Shown piece after piece: positions 34,419 to 48,445 of a stretch of DNA of 64,000 bases. The stretch covers positions 1,178,001-1,242,000 of the forward strand of contig JADNRV010000001.1 in assembly GCA_015499995.1 (NCBI GenBank), given 5' to 3'. The first letter of the stretch is position 1, and the number at the start of each line of letters is the position of its first letter. The notes beneath the pieces were generated by a model. It saw only the letters and a program-made list of their open reading frames with translations, made no database searches and was not told the origin of the DNA. Origin of the DNA: Flammula alnicola. Its lineage: Eukaryota > Basidiomycota > Agaricomycetes > Agaricales > Strophariaceae. A program made the position numbers and the translations under genes.

Positions 34419-37402
34419 CTAAACGGATGCACGATATAACGAGGCATATGCCCCATTCTGGGCGATGAGTTCATCATGGCTCCCAAATTCGGATATAGTC
34501 TGGAAAGTAACCCGTTTAGAAAGGCATGATATTTTTGGAAGCGTGCGACTTACCCCATTCTCCATCATGGCGACTTTATCCGCACGCCGAGCGGTCGAAA
34601 GGCGATGAGTTATGAATATTACCGTTTTCGTTCTTTCACCTGAGGGCGCGCGTGAGATTTTTTCGAGAGTATCAAAAATCTGGTTCTGTGCGTGTCCATC
34701 TAGCGCAGAGGTCTACTTTACAATGAGTCGAGATCAGGTAAAAGGTGCAGAAACTTACAGGCTCATCAAATAATAGCAAGTCGACGCCAGGTTCGTTTGC
34801 TCGCATAAATGCCCGGGCAAGGGCTATTCGTTGCCACTAGTTAAAGAAAGCCAAGGTAAGTATCGTTAGTATAGGAATGATAGACGAAAGACGTACCTCT
34901 CCACCTGAGAGGCCGTGCCTTTGTGATGAATGATGATAATCCATCGAGCCAGGGTAGGAGAAAGACTCGAACCCTGGAGTCTCAAGCATCGTCTTGAGAC
35001 CATTGGGCAGAGACTCTACGAGAGTGTCTGCCTCAGCCAAATGAATGGCTGTTTCTATTGCCGGTCTATATCCAATTTTTTCGACGTTTCCAAGGCCGAC
35101 ATTCTCCTTCACTGTGGTGCTGAACTTGGAGAAACCTTGGAAGACTGCACTGAGATGACTATGATATTCCGCAGGATTATAGCGTCGAATGTCAATGCCA
35201 TTAATAAGGAGGGATCCCTTGTCAAAATCGTCGATCCGGAGCAAAATTCTTGCAAGCGTTGATTTGCCTGGTCGATATCAGTATGAAGGAGAAAGAAAAC
35301 AAGTAGAGAGGAGTATACCTGAGCCGTTATAACCGACGATAGCAAGAGTTTCTCCGGCTTTGAGAGAAAAGTTGACATTGCGCAAGGCAGGCTCAGTGCA
35401 GCCTGGGTAAGTGTAAGAAAGGCCTCTGGGAAAGATGAGAAAGTGCAAAATAAAACATCGATTATAAATCATTACCTTGCAATGATGTTTACGCCACCAT
35501 GCACTGGTGTGTAATGAGCGATTTCCTCGTGCTTTGGATTCAGTCTAGGTTTTAATTTCATGCTCGCCGTAAATGCGGACATCAGAAAGATACCCTGGAA
35601 GGCCATCCTTGCCGTGGTTACCAAGTTGCCAAATGCATAGACCAAGCTCTGAATAGAGCTGCGATATACTGTTAAAGAGCCAAGTGAAGCCGAGGAGTTC
35701 TGGAAAAACAGCAACAGAGGGACCTGAACTTTTTTGAGATTACGGCATAGCATTCGTAATAACAAAACTCACATTCTGAATAGCGCCTACAAGTTCCATG
35801 AGATTGAATTGGTCAATAATAGAGGCACTCCGAGCATACGACGGTTGCTCGGACGAAAGGACTATCTTCCGAGCACTTGACCAGGACTTGAGAATCCAGT
35901 CGCCCAATCCAAACAAAGCTATTTCAGGACGGTGGACATCACTGTAAGCCAAATTTCGCAGGCGTTCTTGTCGATCACTGGCACGGGCTTCCTTTGCGCT
36001 TGTAGGGGATTCCTTCTGGTCGCGTGAACACCTGATCGAAGACAGAAAGAGGGGCAGCAATGTGGACAAGATTGACAGGAAAAGAATGCCAAAATGGAAC
36101 GCCCCGCGGGTGAGAGAAATGATTAGGAAGAGGTGAGACGCGATTTCGGTCGTGAGGGAAATGACATGAATAAAATCCAACGGTGATAACACGCCAAAGC
36201 CTCCTCCAGCAAATGAACGTGCGAATAGATCGGATTCTTGGAGAAGGGCGCGCACGGTGGGGTCCGCTAAGGTAGGAACATCGAGTCGGACTCGCTGTTC
36301 CATCTGTTTGTATTCAATAAAAAAACGAGCGGACCCCAATACGACATTTTCATTTGAGGCGCTGTGGTACAGGTCAAAAAAATTGTCGTTCATTACCATG
36401 TTCAAAAATAACTTACGCAAAAGAGTCAAGGCAGCCTTCGATTACCCTTCGAAAGACCTCCGTTGATATGAGATATAATAATCTACTCCATGTGAAGCTC
36501 TCTGATGCAATCAAAGTCTGCAGCTATTTGACAAAGGCTAGTAAGGGTAACCCCAAAATGTCTTTTGGAATATACTCGCACCTCGTCAACTATCAAAGCC
36601 TGAGAGATTACATTAATTCAGAGCGAATGAAAAACATTTCCAGAGACGAACCTGGGAGTAACCTCGGAATGCTGGGAAAAGGCTTCGAACAATGTTCAGG
36701 GTCATCATGAGCGTCGTCCTCAGTGGATTCAGCGCCCATAACACCCTCAACTACCAAAATGTAGTTTAGACCAGCATTGTAGAAAAAAAAAGAGGTTGTA
36801 TGACTCACAAAGTCCAAGGTACAGTGCTGGGTCACAAAAAGTGCCAGTCGCGCATTTTCAAGAGTAAGAGGTCGCGGAGCACCGGGAACCAAGTAGGATC
36901 CTTTTTGTCCAGGAATTTCTCGGGAAGCCAACCAAGCATCGTAGATAGATTCTGGTTCCAGTTTCGAGGCTTTTGAATATGAAGGATTACGAGGGGGTAG
37001 TTGAAAATCCGCAGGAAAGAGCAACCTGCGAGATATCACTCTGTGGCGCATATTTGAGTGGTAGGATAATGGAGACCGCATTTGAAGCGATTGAGTTTAT
37101 ATGTGTGAGTGTAGCCGCAGACTGGTTCCAACCTACCAAAAGATGTAGATGAACCTTTTTGTCTGTTAATATATGAGATCCGGGCGTTGTCCATGACCGT
37201 ATGATTGCGGTGCAAAGACCAAGTTGCTCCAGGCTGTACAAACTGTGCGCATTTGGTAGAAGTGACCCAAAGGACGGATATGATGTTGTGGGAGGTCGGT
37301 GCGATTTATAAGAGCATCAACTCCCTTCAGATATCCAAATAAGGACGTCAGAGCCCGAAAGCCCGACATCGGGACACAGCCACCTCTCGCCACCGTCGCC
37401 AT
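34419..37402 (-). CDS. ABC half-transporter (ABCB-like, one TMD plus one NBD)
   Basis: The nucleotide-binding domain is complete. It has an A-loop Tyr in GLSYTYPGCTEPALRNVNFS, Walker A in IVGYNGSGKSTLARILLR, a Q-loop-type VFQGFSKFSTTVKENV, the signature HGLSGGEWQRIALARAFMR, Walker B LLLFDEPTSALDGH and the switch His in VIFITHRLSTARRADKVAMM. Upstream exons hold hydrophobic segments typical of a single TMD (HLFLIISLTRGAFHFGILFL; MAFQGIFLMSAFTASM). The architecture matches half-transporters of basidiomycetes with unknown substrate. The N-terminus is uncertain: 37402 is the most upstream Met in a plausible exon, and the first two exons are a best guess. The stop is at 34419-34421. Divergent from FOL2 over 250 bp. 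Confidence 0.78.
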
Positions 37403-37653
37403 TTCCCCCGCTTCTTAAGTTATCTATGTACATACTTCCGATCGTGTGATAATTGCTTAACGAGGCAGAACCGCAAAGGCCACATATAAAACATGGCCAA
37501 GTCAGAATAAGAGCGACACGGACGCCCCGCACCGTGCCGACGCTTGGTGATCGACGATCATGTGCCACGTGCGATCGCACTCCAATTCTCTGCTCACGAG
37601 TCGAAGATTTTTTCGAATAGTTCATCTACTTTCAAAATAGTTCCATCAGCCTA

Positions 37654-38711
37654 ATGTCGACCCCTGTCGACGCTTCTCATGTTGCAGATAGCCTCCAACG
37701 GCTGCAAGTCCAACAGGAACAATCTGCATCCCGCAACCAGGAGACAGGGGCAGAAATCGTTATCCGGGAATCACAGAGTTCCGCGTCTGCTCCCAGAAGT
37801 CCTATCTCGAGGGATGGTTATGGGTTTCGCAGGTCTGGAATTTCAACGCCAGCGCAGCAGGGCCAATATCCGATGCCCATCCAGGATCCCACCTAACGCA
37901 GGAATTACTGGTGCCAGACCCTAATGGCTTGGGATGGCCAGGTGCGTCATTTGCATTCAAATCTCCTAACATTTGAATTTTGAAAGCCCGTCGGCATAGC
38001 CAAGTCCACGGTTTCTCGCCTGAATGCGACACCTGAAGAGAAGGCTGCTCGGGAGAAGAAAATGGCAGCTGCCGTCCGCACGATACTCGAGTGCATCGGC
38101 GAAGATCCCAACCGCGAAGGCTTGCTGAGAACACCAGACCGCTATGCACAAGCCATTATGTGGATGACTCGGGGATATGAAGAGCGCTTAGCAGGTGTGC
38201 ACATATTTATTCATGAGATGGAGTTGACTTCCGACTATGCTCTTATACAGATGTCATAAACGATGCTGTTTTCGCTGAAGACCACGATGAGATGGTCCTT
38301 GTTCGGGATATAGACATTTCTAGTTTATGCGAGCACCATTTGGTGCCCTTTACAGGCAAGGTGAATGCGGACCGTAATTCAACCTAACCCTTCAAACTGA
38401 ACGAAAATCAGATTGCTATTGCATATATACCGAATCGATTGGTGCTTGGATTATCCAAGCTAGCGCGCATTGCTGAAACTTTCAGCCGGCGCCTCCAGGT
38501 CCAGGAGCGCCTGACGAAACAAATAGCCATAGCTGTTCAAGAAGCTATCAAACCTCGTGGTGTAGCTGTGGTCATGGAGGCCACCCATTTGTGCATGACC
38601 ATGCGTGGAGTTCAAAAGCCAGGCTCAATAACAGTGACGTCCTGCATGCTTGGCTGTTTCCGGACACAACAAAAGACTCGAGAAGAATTCCTTACCCTCA
38701 TTAAACATTAA
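37654..38711 (+). CDS. FOL2: GTP cyclohydrolase I
   Basis: First enzyme of folate synthesis (GTP to 7,8-dihydroneopterin triphosphate). The N-terminus is a Ser/Gln-rich leader ([18 protein letters not shown]). The core starts at [17 protein letters not shown], spliced at 37937-38001, with [40 protein letters not shown] (zinc ligands Cys/His/His), [37 protein letters not shown] and [16 protein letters not shown] (zinc Cys), ending in EEFLTLIKH. The core is clean. In the leader, the frame changes once between about 37810 and 37890. Either one base is missing near 37888 or a 70 nt intron starting GTTATG near 37816 is spliced; I cannot decide. Confidence 0.92.
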
Positions 38712-38866
38712 TTAATATGATACCCTATTACCGTGGTGATTCAACTCATCTGTCGTCATGTACCTTATTTACTTCCCAATTCGAGAATACAAGGGGTGGA
38801 ATGTGTATTTTAATAATACTGCATCAGAATCCGAGATACATAAAATGATTATTATGCTACAAGTCA

Positions 38867-41800
38867 TCAATCTTGCCTCCTCTGGCTTTTATCGCCAGCA
38901 GAAGGGTCAATGGGCAGCAATTTCCTGGCTATGGCGTGAGGACCATTGTTCGGAGTATATCGACGATTAGGGCGCGGCCTCTTGGGAGGCTGCATGCTGA
39001 CTTCATTTCCTGGTCCGGGGCCATTGTCGTTAAGGTCCACCTCACGCTCTACAGTAAAATAGCATCAATAAGCTGGAGTGTATACTGTTGAGAAGCAAAT
39101 ACCAGAAATTGTTCTTTTCCTATGAGTTTCGCGATCATCATTATTTCGTGAGCTATCGGCCCCGATAAAAGACAGAGGAGGCGGTTCCTTCTCGCCGATA
39201 CGAGATCGGAGACTGCCACGCGAACCACCCTCTTGCTGGGTGGGAGTACTAATCCCATTTGAGGGTGGTGGTTTACTCGGCGGTAGGCCACTGTCACGGT
39301 GACGATCACGTCCGCCCGTCATAGGCTCAACTTTCGCTCTCGATGAATCGGTGGAAGCTCCCATAGCCCTTGGACCAGAAGGTGTACTTGCGGGTAACAC
39401 CTTCGGAGTGTCAGGCAATCTCTTGTCGCTGATCTGAAAAGGCATTTAGTAAATTGTCCTTTATCGGTGCGTAATGTATCACCTTTTCAGAAGTCGATCC
39501 TCGAACGTCAGTATCAGGTCCGTCGCGATCTTTCCGTCGTCTGTCCGAATCGCGGTTTCTCTCCTCCTTTTCAGGCGGCCTACGGCTTCGGTCATCGCGA
39601 TGACTGTCCTTGCGCGAGCTTCGTTTTGAACCTCGATCAGGCTGAAAACAGTCTATTAGTTTATGTGCAGGACTTGAGGGTACCAAACTCACGTCGTCAT
39701 CTGCGGGTCGTCTTCTCTTGCCAAGACCATCATCTCCGCTTTGTGGGGGGTTACGGTGCCTTGGAATATCGGGACGAGAAGGAAGACCACGATCATCAGG
39801 CGGGGCAGCAGGAGGTGCAGCCTGGCCACGGACAGGAGCACTTTCGCGTCCTTCCTTGTGTCTCGATCTCGGTCTTTGTCATCACGACGATGTCGATCTC
39901 TATCCCTGTCTCTTTCTCTGTCCCGTTCTCGATCCCTGTCCCGTTCTCTATCCCTGTCCCTATCACGATCCCTGTCCTTGTCTCTATCCCTTTCACTGTG
40001 TCGATCACGGCCGCGGTCCTTGTCCCGATCGCTTTCCCTGTCCTTTTCGCTGTCACGACCTAGACGATCTCGAGTACTTCGTTCGGTACGAGTATGGGTC
40101 AGACTATCGCGACGACCAAGAGTTACAGTTTCTCGGGTTTCTGTGCGCCCGTCTCGCTCCGATCGTCGGTCTTCAGAGCTACGGTCGAGATTACCAGGAT
40201 CTGATCTTGACTTTCCTCCACTTGTGCGACTTTCGTTGCTTCCGTTCCTCGTGCCAGGCCGACTCGATGGCGAAGGAGAACGAATACGAGGAGATGGCGC
40301 CGCAGATCCGTTTTGACTCCGAGGCTCTGCCCTTTCCGATCTACCTATGGTCTGTCTTGCGGTCTCTCTAAGTTCCTGGGCTGAAGCAGTTTGGCTCGGC
40401 ACAACAGGCGGAGGCATTACTGGACTATCATCTGATCGAACTTGCGTCTGATCTGGAGGGCGGTAAGAGCGAGATGGTTCGGAGTGGTCTCGCGCAGATG
40501 GGCCATGTTGCTGAGAAAGACTTGAGAATCTTTGGCAGGATAGCGAGAAGATTTATCCACATTGTCAGATCGGTTGGTAGAGGGACGCTCATCGCGATTG
40601 CAATGGAATTGACAGGCGTAATGTTGCGATCGACTTGCATCGGTTCAGGTTTGGAAGGGGTAGCGGCTTCTGAAGTCTTTGGAGGCTCTACAGCCTTGGG
40701 TTCAGGCCGCACCCTCTTAACCACTTCTGGCCTTGGAATGCTAAAACTATGATAAGTCTTAGAAGAAAGATATAGCACAGATAATTACCTTTCCATCGCA
40801 AGTTTAGTTGAACTTATGCTGGTGTTCGCTTTGTCGTTCTGAAGAGCAGCGTTGTTGCTTGCGATCTGGGCGCGAGGAGCGGAAGGAGTTGATGAAGGAG
40901 GTTGAGGCGCATTACGCCTAGAATCGTTGGAGGATGCTGATTGAACACCTGGACCGGTCGGAGGGGCCGCATTTCGCGGTTTCTCTGGCACAGGGCTGCT
41001 TGTTGAGTGCGCCGAAGGTCTGGGAGAGGCCGTCCCGTTCAGCTATGAATGATGTTACTTCCATGAAAGCAATCATATGTAGCTTCTACATACTTGGTTT
41101 GGTAATTTCGGCGGCTTCCAGTCGGCTTCCTTTTTCTTCAGGCTTGCAGAATATCTGTGGAAAGAGGGAGTTCAGACAACGTAATTTGATTAAATGAAGG
41201 AGCGTACGATCGTGCCAAGATTTTCAAGTCACCGCGCTCTTCAGTCTCCAGCAAGCGATCCACGGCAGCATTGATACCAGGACCAGCTTCATTGACAGAA
41301 GCCAGGGGAAAGACATCCAAAATCTCTTTCATCACAATGATGGCATTGTATACATGCATAAACTCTCCGGTTTCGATGCACTCAATGAAGCACTGGGGAA
41401 AATTGCATCAGTGATACGGTTTGTATAGAAAAAACGACTCTTACGATAGCCAATTTCCGATGCCACTTGCGCAAAATCTTTGGAATTCGGGCCATTTCAG
41501 AACATTCGCGGGCACAACTTTATTTGAAAAGCGTTGTTGCAGGCCGGGAAGAAGCGCTGATTTCCCACCACCTGTCTTTATCCTATTCTCTGCAATGAAC
41601 GTAGCCTCATCCAAATGCCAGTGTAGGAGATCTCTAAGGATGCCTAGGAGGAATCGACCTTCGATGGTGGATCAGATAATTTTGACCGTGAAATCTGGAC
41701 TATTATAACCAACCATAGTTGCGAGCCTCATATTCGCTGCAAGAGAACAGAACCACCTTGACATGGTCACCCAGCAACTGGACAAATGCATGAGCAAGGT

Positions 41801-44800
41801 ATGCGGGACTAATGACATTAAGACAAACCTTATCGTAGCATCCGACGGTATGAAAGCCAGGGGTACCTTGCATATGCAAGACCTTGATGAATTGTGCACA
41901 AAAATCTGCATCCATTGGAGACAAGAGGCATCGAGGTTGTATACAATGCTCGATATTGAATTAATGAGAACAGTCGCCTTGGATGCTGTTGAGAACGGTG
42001 AGTTTAAATTAACCTTTCAGAACGAAGAAGAAATCTTACAATGCGAAAACCAGTGGGGTTTTTCCCGGAGAAGACGCTTGAGAGTAAACGCTCGCGATGT
42101 TGTTTGTTCTTTGAATTCCTGGGCAAGAATATTAACAAACTGGTTGTACCGATCCCGACGTGTGCGGTGAGACGCAGCCGTTAAGCGTTTAGCACGATCC
42201 GCAGAACGATCCGCAGAGACATATTTCGAGTCCTCTTGTCGAGAGAGAGTTCTGAGTTTGGCACCTTCTTCATCATACTTAGCAGCAGGTGGTGCCAAGT
42301 CGTAAGTGGACAATTGCCAAAAGGTGAGGTAGAAGCCAGGCCTGCATGGAAATAAAATAAGTTTTTTCGGCCAAGATAACCCATCTTGCGAGGCTCACCC
42401 AATAACATCATATGCATTTCCAGGAGCAATCGCCTTAACATCGTCGAAGAGTGCCGCAAGCTCGGGAACCCATGGGCTCTGAGAAAAGAGTAAATCGAGG
42501 CAACAAATATGGGTGATGGAAAGAGCTCACATCGTCTTTTTGGGAGGGTGTCGGGTTAGCGGCATCAACATCCATGGGTGTTTCAGGCTCGCCGTTAGCG
42601 GTCGGTTTAGGGTCGGACGAGTCAGGAGTCGCGGGATTTCCGACAGCCGGCGATGCCACTCGCGAAGCTGCTGTACCTGGCTCCCTCTTCGCGGTAAGAG
42701 CCGCTTTCAAGCGTTTCTCGGCTTCCTCATTAGTAATGCGTTCCTGCTCTGCCATGGCAATTGCAGAGTTCTACAGCGACTATTAAGCACTGTCATTTAG
42801 CAAAGAAAGAAAAATACAAACAAGTAAGGAGGCATTGAGCACGGGTCGTATGATCTGCATACATATTGGTGCGCAAATCCCATAGTCTCGGCCAAGTTCT
42901 GCAAGAGAGGGTAAAACTTTGGTGGCATAATCGCGAGGAGCAACGACAGATGGAGAAGTCAAGAGCTCCAAGTATTGCAGTAAAACGCCATGAGTCTGGA
43001 ATGAGAGAAGAGATTTTAGTTCGGCTTGAAAAGATTTTTTTGCAAATAAACTCACTGCATCGTAAAGGCCTGCCAATGATTTCAGATGGGTATTGGGCGC
43101 CTTATAAACGCATGCTTGACGTTGTTGCGCAACCTGAATAAGAAGCGGAAGCGCCAAGGATGAGTCTAGAAGGCTTTTCCCAAGCCGCTGGGGGCCCTTC
43201 AGGACAGCATCACCGGGATCGAGACGTGCTCCGCGGGTTGCGGAGGCGATAGCTTCAATACGAAGCGACGGGCCACCTGCCATCGCTGCCATCTGGGATT
43301 CAGATAAACTGGGCAATGGTTGAATACCTGCCATCTTCCAAATCAATTCGCGTAGAACAATGATCTCGGTGGTCTGTCCATTATGAAGTTGATGGACGAT
43401 GTATTTCAAGAGTGGGGTAAGATCGGCACTGTATCTTCTGAAGAGCATTCCCGTAAATGATGCAAGACCTATGAGCGGCGTGATTTAGACAGATCAATCC
43501 GAAGTAAAGAAAAAAGACATACTCTGGAGCCAATCTGATGTATTGACACCATCATCTTTGACTCGCTCCTTGTCCGGATTAGACAACGCTCCCAGTATGA
43601 TAAAAACGAGAACATCGAATCCCATGTTCGTCACGTAGCGCAATGCTTGGATGACTACATTCGCGAGGTTGTCATATGCCATTATTTGATGGACGGCATT
43701 GCTAAAGAGAATGCAAGGGTTTGAATGAGCCAATTTCGCAACAGGCCCAGACAAGGAGTCGATGGTGTTATGCGATAATCGACGAAGGATTCCCTTGGCC
43801 TCGCGATCTGCCTGTACTTGTCGAATACGGAGTTCAGGATGTGACTGATAAATGCTTGTCTTCCACTCTCCATATAATCTCCATCGGGCAGTGGTTTCGT
43901 ACTGCCGAACGATATTCCAGACTTCCACAGTACAGACTGCATTCCCTCGTATTAGAGGAAGGGCGGGCAGCATGTATCTTCGAAGAACCTTGAACCAGAA
44001 TTGGCGAATTGGATTCTCTGGGTCGGGTTCCCCAGTGGCTTCCTCGTGGTAGGATCGATTGGGACGGTGGATTGTAAGTGGAGGCGGCCGAGGCGAAGGA
44101 ATTTTGTTAAAAAGAGGGGATCACGAGAGACATGGAGACCAATGAATTGTAGAAGAGGTTCAATGACATCCTCCAGATCGTCCAAGGATGTACTGATTGG
44201 TATCCGATCCGCCCAATCTGGAAAGAAAAAGACGAAATCGGTGATATTTGTACTGGGAGGTGTGGGAGCCCAGAGGGTAAGAAGAGGTTTTCGAGGGGTG
44301 GGGTAGATTACACCAGACGAGGTATAACGTGCTCTCGGGTGGGTGAAGCTTGGGTTACGCTCCTTGGTGATAACAACTGAGTCATACAAAGGTGAAAGGG
44401 ACACTTTCACGATACGGATCATCAGATCTGCAACCTCTGGGTGACTATCCACAATCCAGGGAAACCTGGATATGATGGCAATGGCGGGTTTGATTGCTCC
44501 GACGGCCAATAAACTGGTTAGAAGCCCAACTTTTTGATTGGTGAAGTTCAATTCTGTTTTCTTGGATTCAAGAGGTGTGGCTACCGCAGGCTTCGACTGT
44601 TGAGACGAAGAGGTACCCGATTCTAGTGGCGCGGCCATTGCGAGCATACTGTTCTTCGCTCCAGCTATTCTGGATTGAACGCCTGTCAGATATTCTTGGC
44701 GACATTTTTCCATGTCGTCGTCATTTGGAGAAAGCTAAAAATGTATTGAGCTTCGTGGCCAAAATAAGAATAGAGGCACTTACGTGTGGATAGAGGTCCT

Positions 44801-46227
44801 CGAGTGTGATGAATCCTTCTCGAATCAAAATGGCGGCAGTAAGGTAAAGGTTCCGCGGTGCAGGCTCGGGCACATCTGCCGTCTATAGGATGATATTGTT
44901 TAGAAGTGACAAAAAACTTGAGGCAGCATACGAACTTGGTAATAGCTGAATTTGAAACCCAAGACCTGGGCTAAGACTCGAGCGCCTCCACCCTTAGCTG
45001 AGGACTCCGCCACAGCAGACATCGAATTAATTTCGGCCAATGTAAGGACTTCGTCTAGGCTCTTGTGTCTGTAAGCTCCCACTGGAATCTCGATCTTTGT
45101 ATCCATTACTTCGTTTTCGGGGAGAGGCCGTCGATATGAGCCACACCATGGAGAGAACGATAAGAGGGCAAGGAAGAAGGAATGGTGCGTGGTAAGATGT
45201 TGAGAAAGCACATCGAGAATGATGTCCAACGCCCTATTAGGATCCAAGTCGAAATATCCGATGAGACTGATGACCTTCTCCCATACGGGTCGAGCGCGAT
45301 CCTCAATAATTGCATAAGGCTCGGTCGGGCGACCAGTATGAGGAGAATGCGGTGGCCCAAGGCTGCTCGTCAGTTCAACTGTAAGCTTGCTATAACCTTC
45401 GGACTGTTCGCGAAGAAGGTTAAACTTGTTCTGCTTATAGCTTTGCATAGGACACTATTGAGTAAAACAATAAGGCAAAATCAAATTTCAACTCACAACA
45501 ACCCCGTCCTTGTTCTTATCTCTTTCTTATCCTGCGCACTTTTATCTTGAATGAGACCAACACTGGCAAGAACTGCAGATTCCAGCCTTTCCCGACAATG
45601 CTCTGGGCTGATTATGCGGGATTCCTGGAGTAAAAGGCATTGGTATCGTGTGCTCGCATTGATATATGAAACAGCGTACCAAGAGTTTCTTGACGATGAC
45701 GGGAATTCGTTGTTTATCGCTTTCAGCATTCTGCTGAGCCTTTTTGGCTTTGGCGACAAGGGATGCGACTTCCTTGGAGGATAATTTTCCTTGTTCTCCC
45801 GAAGCAGTCGAAGCAATTCGTGCCTCGTTCAACAACTCATCCAACTCGGTGTCCACAGACCAGATCATATCCACAAGATGATCTCCGAATATAGCGGCGG
45901 GTGGAGGGACTTTAGGAGATGACAGGGAGGAGGATGGCAGGCTAAGAAGCACTGACTGAACAAAGTCGACGAAGGCGGAGGTCGTCAACGGATGGGATGG
46001 AGACCATGTGAGTAAGGTGGCGCATAGCAGGGTATGGTAGGCCGTTGTAAGTACATCCAGACAGTTGGGGTCAGATGGGTTACAATGAGGAGAGATGAGA
46101 ATATTGCGACTGTGAGGGTAAACATTGTTAACATGCGAGGCACAACTGCAACTATAATCTCACCATTCGGAGTCTCCTCCTCTATTCCAAGTCTTTAACA
46201 TTCGCGAACGCTCTCCACGACGTCCAT
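38867..46227 (-). CDS. THO2: THO complex subunit 2
   Basis: Core of the THO/TREX complex that couples transcription to mRNA packaging and export. The start at 46227 (MDVVESVRE) is followed by LKTWNRGGDSECRNILIS after a frame break near 46202 (one base missing). The N-terminal region includes FVDFVQSVLLSLPSSS and DHLVDMIWSVDTELDELL. Middle exons carry VGAIKPAIAIISRFPWIVDS and the family core RRYMLPALPLIRGNAVCTVE, VWNIVRQYETTARWRLYGEW and SGPVAKLAHSNPCILFSNAV. The far C-terminus (39-41 kb) is a disordered Arg/Asp/Glu tail with RDRDRERDRD-type repeats, as in fungal Tho2. A second break sits near 44058, just before NPIRQFWFKVLRRY. About 20 exons. Convergent with FOL2 (155 bp gap). Confidence 0.9.
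39850..40080 (-). repeat. Imprecise hexameric repeat coding Arg-Asp/Arg-Glu in THO2 tail
   Basis: On the plus strand it reads as repeated CCCTGTCC/CTTTCTCTGTCC blocks; on the gene strand as GACCGGGAC-type codons. The result is an R/D/E-rich low-complexity tail. It also opens long antisense frames (up to 217 codons at 39718-40371 on the plus strand), which are shadows. Confidence 0.75.
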
Positions 46228-46921
46228 GTCTTGTTCGGCGGGATTGTAGGCTTGCTCAAAGGAAGGTTGGTTAAGCACCACAGCTCAACAGGAAGTACAA
46301 CGTGAACAGCCGGTCCACTGAAGTGAACGGCGTTGTTTGGTGTAGCTTGCTTGGGCCTCCAAAATAACTCACAATATTAAATACACTTACATATTACATA
46401 ATTGCAAGCACGTTTCATTTAATACCATCGTGCGAATGATCGCAATGCCAAGGCGTTTTCTTGATTTCAACATGTGTCTGTATGTCTGCGCAGCTATTTC
46501 CTACACTTCCTTTCAGAAGCCTATCTTTTCATTGGGGACTCCGCGATAACGTTAGTGAACTAATTCTCGCTATCTGACGCTTCTCTCTATGGCCAGTTTT
46601 CTATTTTGTTCAAGACAACTCACTAGCTGGGCTTGGTCTGAGCGAGAAGCTGAGAAGCTTTTCTTGAACCGCGAAAAGTGTCTCTCTTTGGGGGTCGCCA
46701 CCATTACCTGTCCGAACTTCGCAATCGCCATACGCAACAATTCTCACCTTCTATTTTTTACTTGATGATCCCGTCATAAATGATCATTGTGATTTAACAT
46801 GTCATTGTCTGGCCAGATGGAGTTTGTAAAATTTCTGGCATGGGAACTCTCCTCTGTGAGGGTATAAAAGCCCGACATCTACTGTCTTCTCCTTTGACTG
46901 GGAAGTGTCCAGACATCTTCT
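46228..46921. other. Divergent intergenic region between THO2 and the GH105 gene
   Basis: About 690 bp with no coding signal. It carries a TATA box near the GH105 side (annotated separately). Confidence 0.5.
46863..46869 (+). promoter_or_regulatory. TATA box of the GH105-like gene
   Basis: TATAAAA lies 53 bp before the ATG at 46922, in a spacing that fits a regulated secreted-enzyme gene. Confidence 0.5.
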
Positions 46922-48445
46922 ATGGCCCCTTGGTTTCTTGGTTCGGCAGCCATTTCTGCAGCCTTGGCTGCTTTCGTTCCCGACCTCGAGCAAGGTTTCA
47001 ACCAAACTAGTATTTCCAAAGTTCGTTCAAACTTATTGGAGATTGCATCAGCGAGGTACATTGCACACCTAGTCTTTCATCTAGTCACAACTAATATCGT
47101 CCGCGGCAGTTGGGAATTGGGCACGGCTGCAGAGGCAACGCTAGAACTCTCTTGGCCATCGCTCTCTGTGTTCAACTCCACCGCTTTCCCTCCCCCCGCA
47201 CGTCTTACGCCCCCTGCTGCGCCAACTGATGTATTGGCAATTGCCAATAAGTATGTCAAGATATAATGATGCAATGATGTGACACATCTCAGGCTTAACG
47301 TTCATCTCTTAGAACTGTTTCTGCAAAACCAGCAAATTCCTTAGCATTAATCTCAAATCAAAGTTCGGCTGCCGATCCTGCAAGTATGTCGTTTCGAAGT
47401 TGTTTCTAATAGAACATAGAACTAACTTGCATCATCGACTTCTGGCACAAACTTTAGGCATCGGCGTTGCTGTTCTGCTTGCGAACTGGACTCGAACAAA
47501 TCTATCCAACCATGACTATGCAAACGCTGCTTCCGGCCAATTAACCTATCTTCTCGATGATGTTCCCCGTTCTGCAGAAGGTGCCATCTCCCATCGGGCT
47601 GATGAAGTCCAGCTGTGGTGAGCCTAAGCTTGCATATCTTGATATCACATTACGATACCATTATATGTTTTCTAACTCAATGCTGCAGGGCTGATTTTGT
47701 CTATATGGCACCCCCATTCATTGCATATTACGGCGCGTTGCAAGGAGGTGTTCAAGGAGACACATATCTCCAGACGGCCTATGATCAGTGTCGCCTCTAC
47801 CGCGACGCTCTGAGGGATGAGTCTGGGCTTTGGAGGCATATAACTTTGGGTTCTTTTAACGATACTACACATTGGGCAACAGGTGCGTCTGATGGAGTGA
47901 AATCAGAATCCGACTCGTCTTTATAGTTCCTCAGGCAATGGTTGGGCTGCTGCAGGCATGTTGCGCGTTCTGTCAACTTTGAACCATACGACACACGGGC
48001 GGCAATTCCTAGGTCAGCAAGCCAACCTCGCCCAATGGATCAATGAAATTCTTGTAGCGTCTTGGGAGCACCAGGTTCGTCTTTTTCTGAATAATATCTG
48101 ATAAATATACTTATTTAAGCCCAGGCTGCTGATGGCGCTCTGCTCAACGTGATAGATGACCTGACGTCCTTCCGCGATATGTCAGCGACGGCGCTTCTCG
48201 CTTCTGTGACATATCGCATGGCTGTCTTCCAAAACAATACGTCTTTGATAGGATCTGCGAATCAGGCATTGCAGATCGTAAAAGAAAATGTCGATGCGGA
48301 TGGCTGGCTCCAGAACGTAGTCGACCCAATAACTTTCCATCAACCTCTCTTAACGAGTGAACATAGTCCAGAAGGTCAAGCCTTCGTTATATTGCTCCAA
48401 GCGGCTTGGCAGGCATTCTCCGACTTTATTGCGAAGACCCTCTGA
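46922..48445 (+). CDS. Secreted GH105-like unsaturated rhamnogalacturonyl hydrolase
   Basis: The start MAPWFLGSAAISAALAAFVP gives a signal peptide. The (alpha/alpha)6-barrel core has QLTYLLDDVPRSAEGAISHR, WADFVYMAPPFIAYYGAL, SGLWRHITLGSFNDTTHWAT, GNGWAAAGMLRVLSTL and DMSATALLASVTYRMAVF. The VYMAPPF and HWATGNGWAAAGM motifs are those of YteR-type GH105 enzymes, which cut the unsaturated end left by rhamnogalacturonan lyases. Several N-glycosylation sites (NWT, NLS, NHT, NNTS) agree with secretion. Six introns, all GT-AG, all in frame. Likely a role in pectin (RG-I) use. GH88 cannot be fully excluded. Confidence 0.78.

Noticed and set aside
39718..40371. A 217-codon plus-strand ORF opposite the THO2 tail
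   Set aside because: It is the antisense of the Arg/Asp/Glu repeat, whose codons have no stops on the reverse strand; it shows only Leu/Ser/Arg/Cys low complexity.
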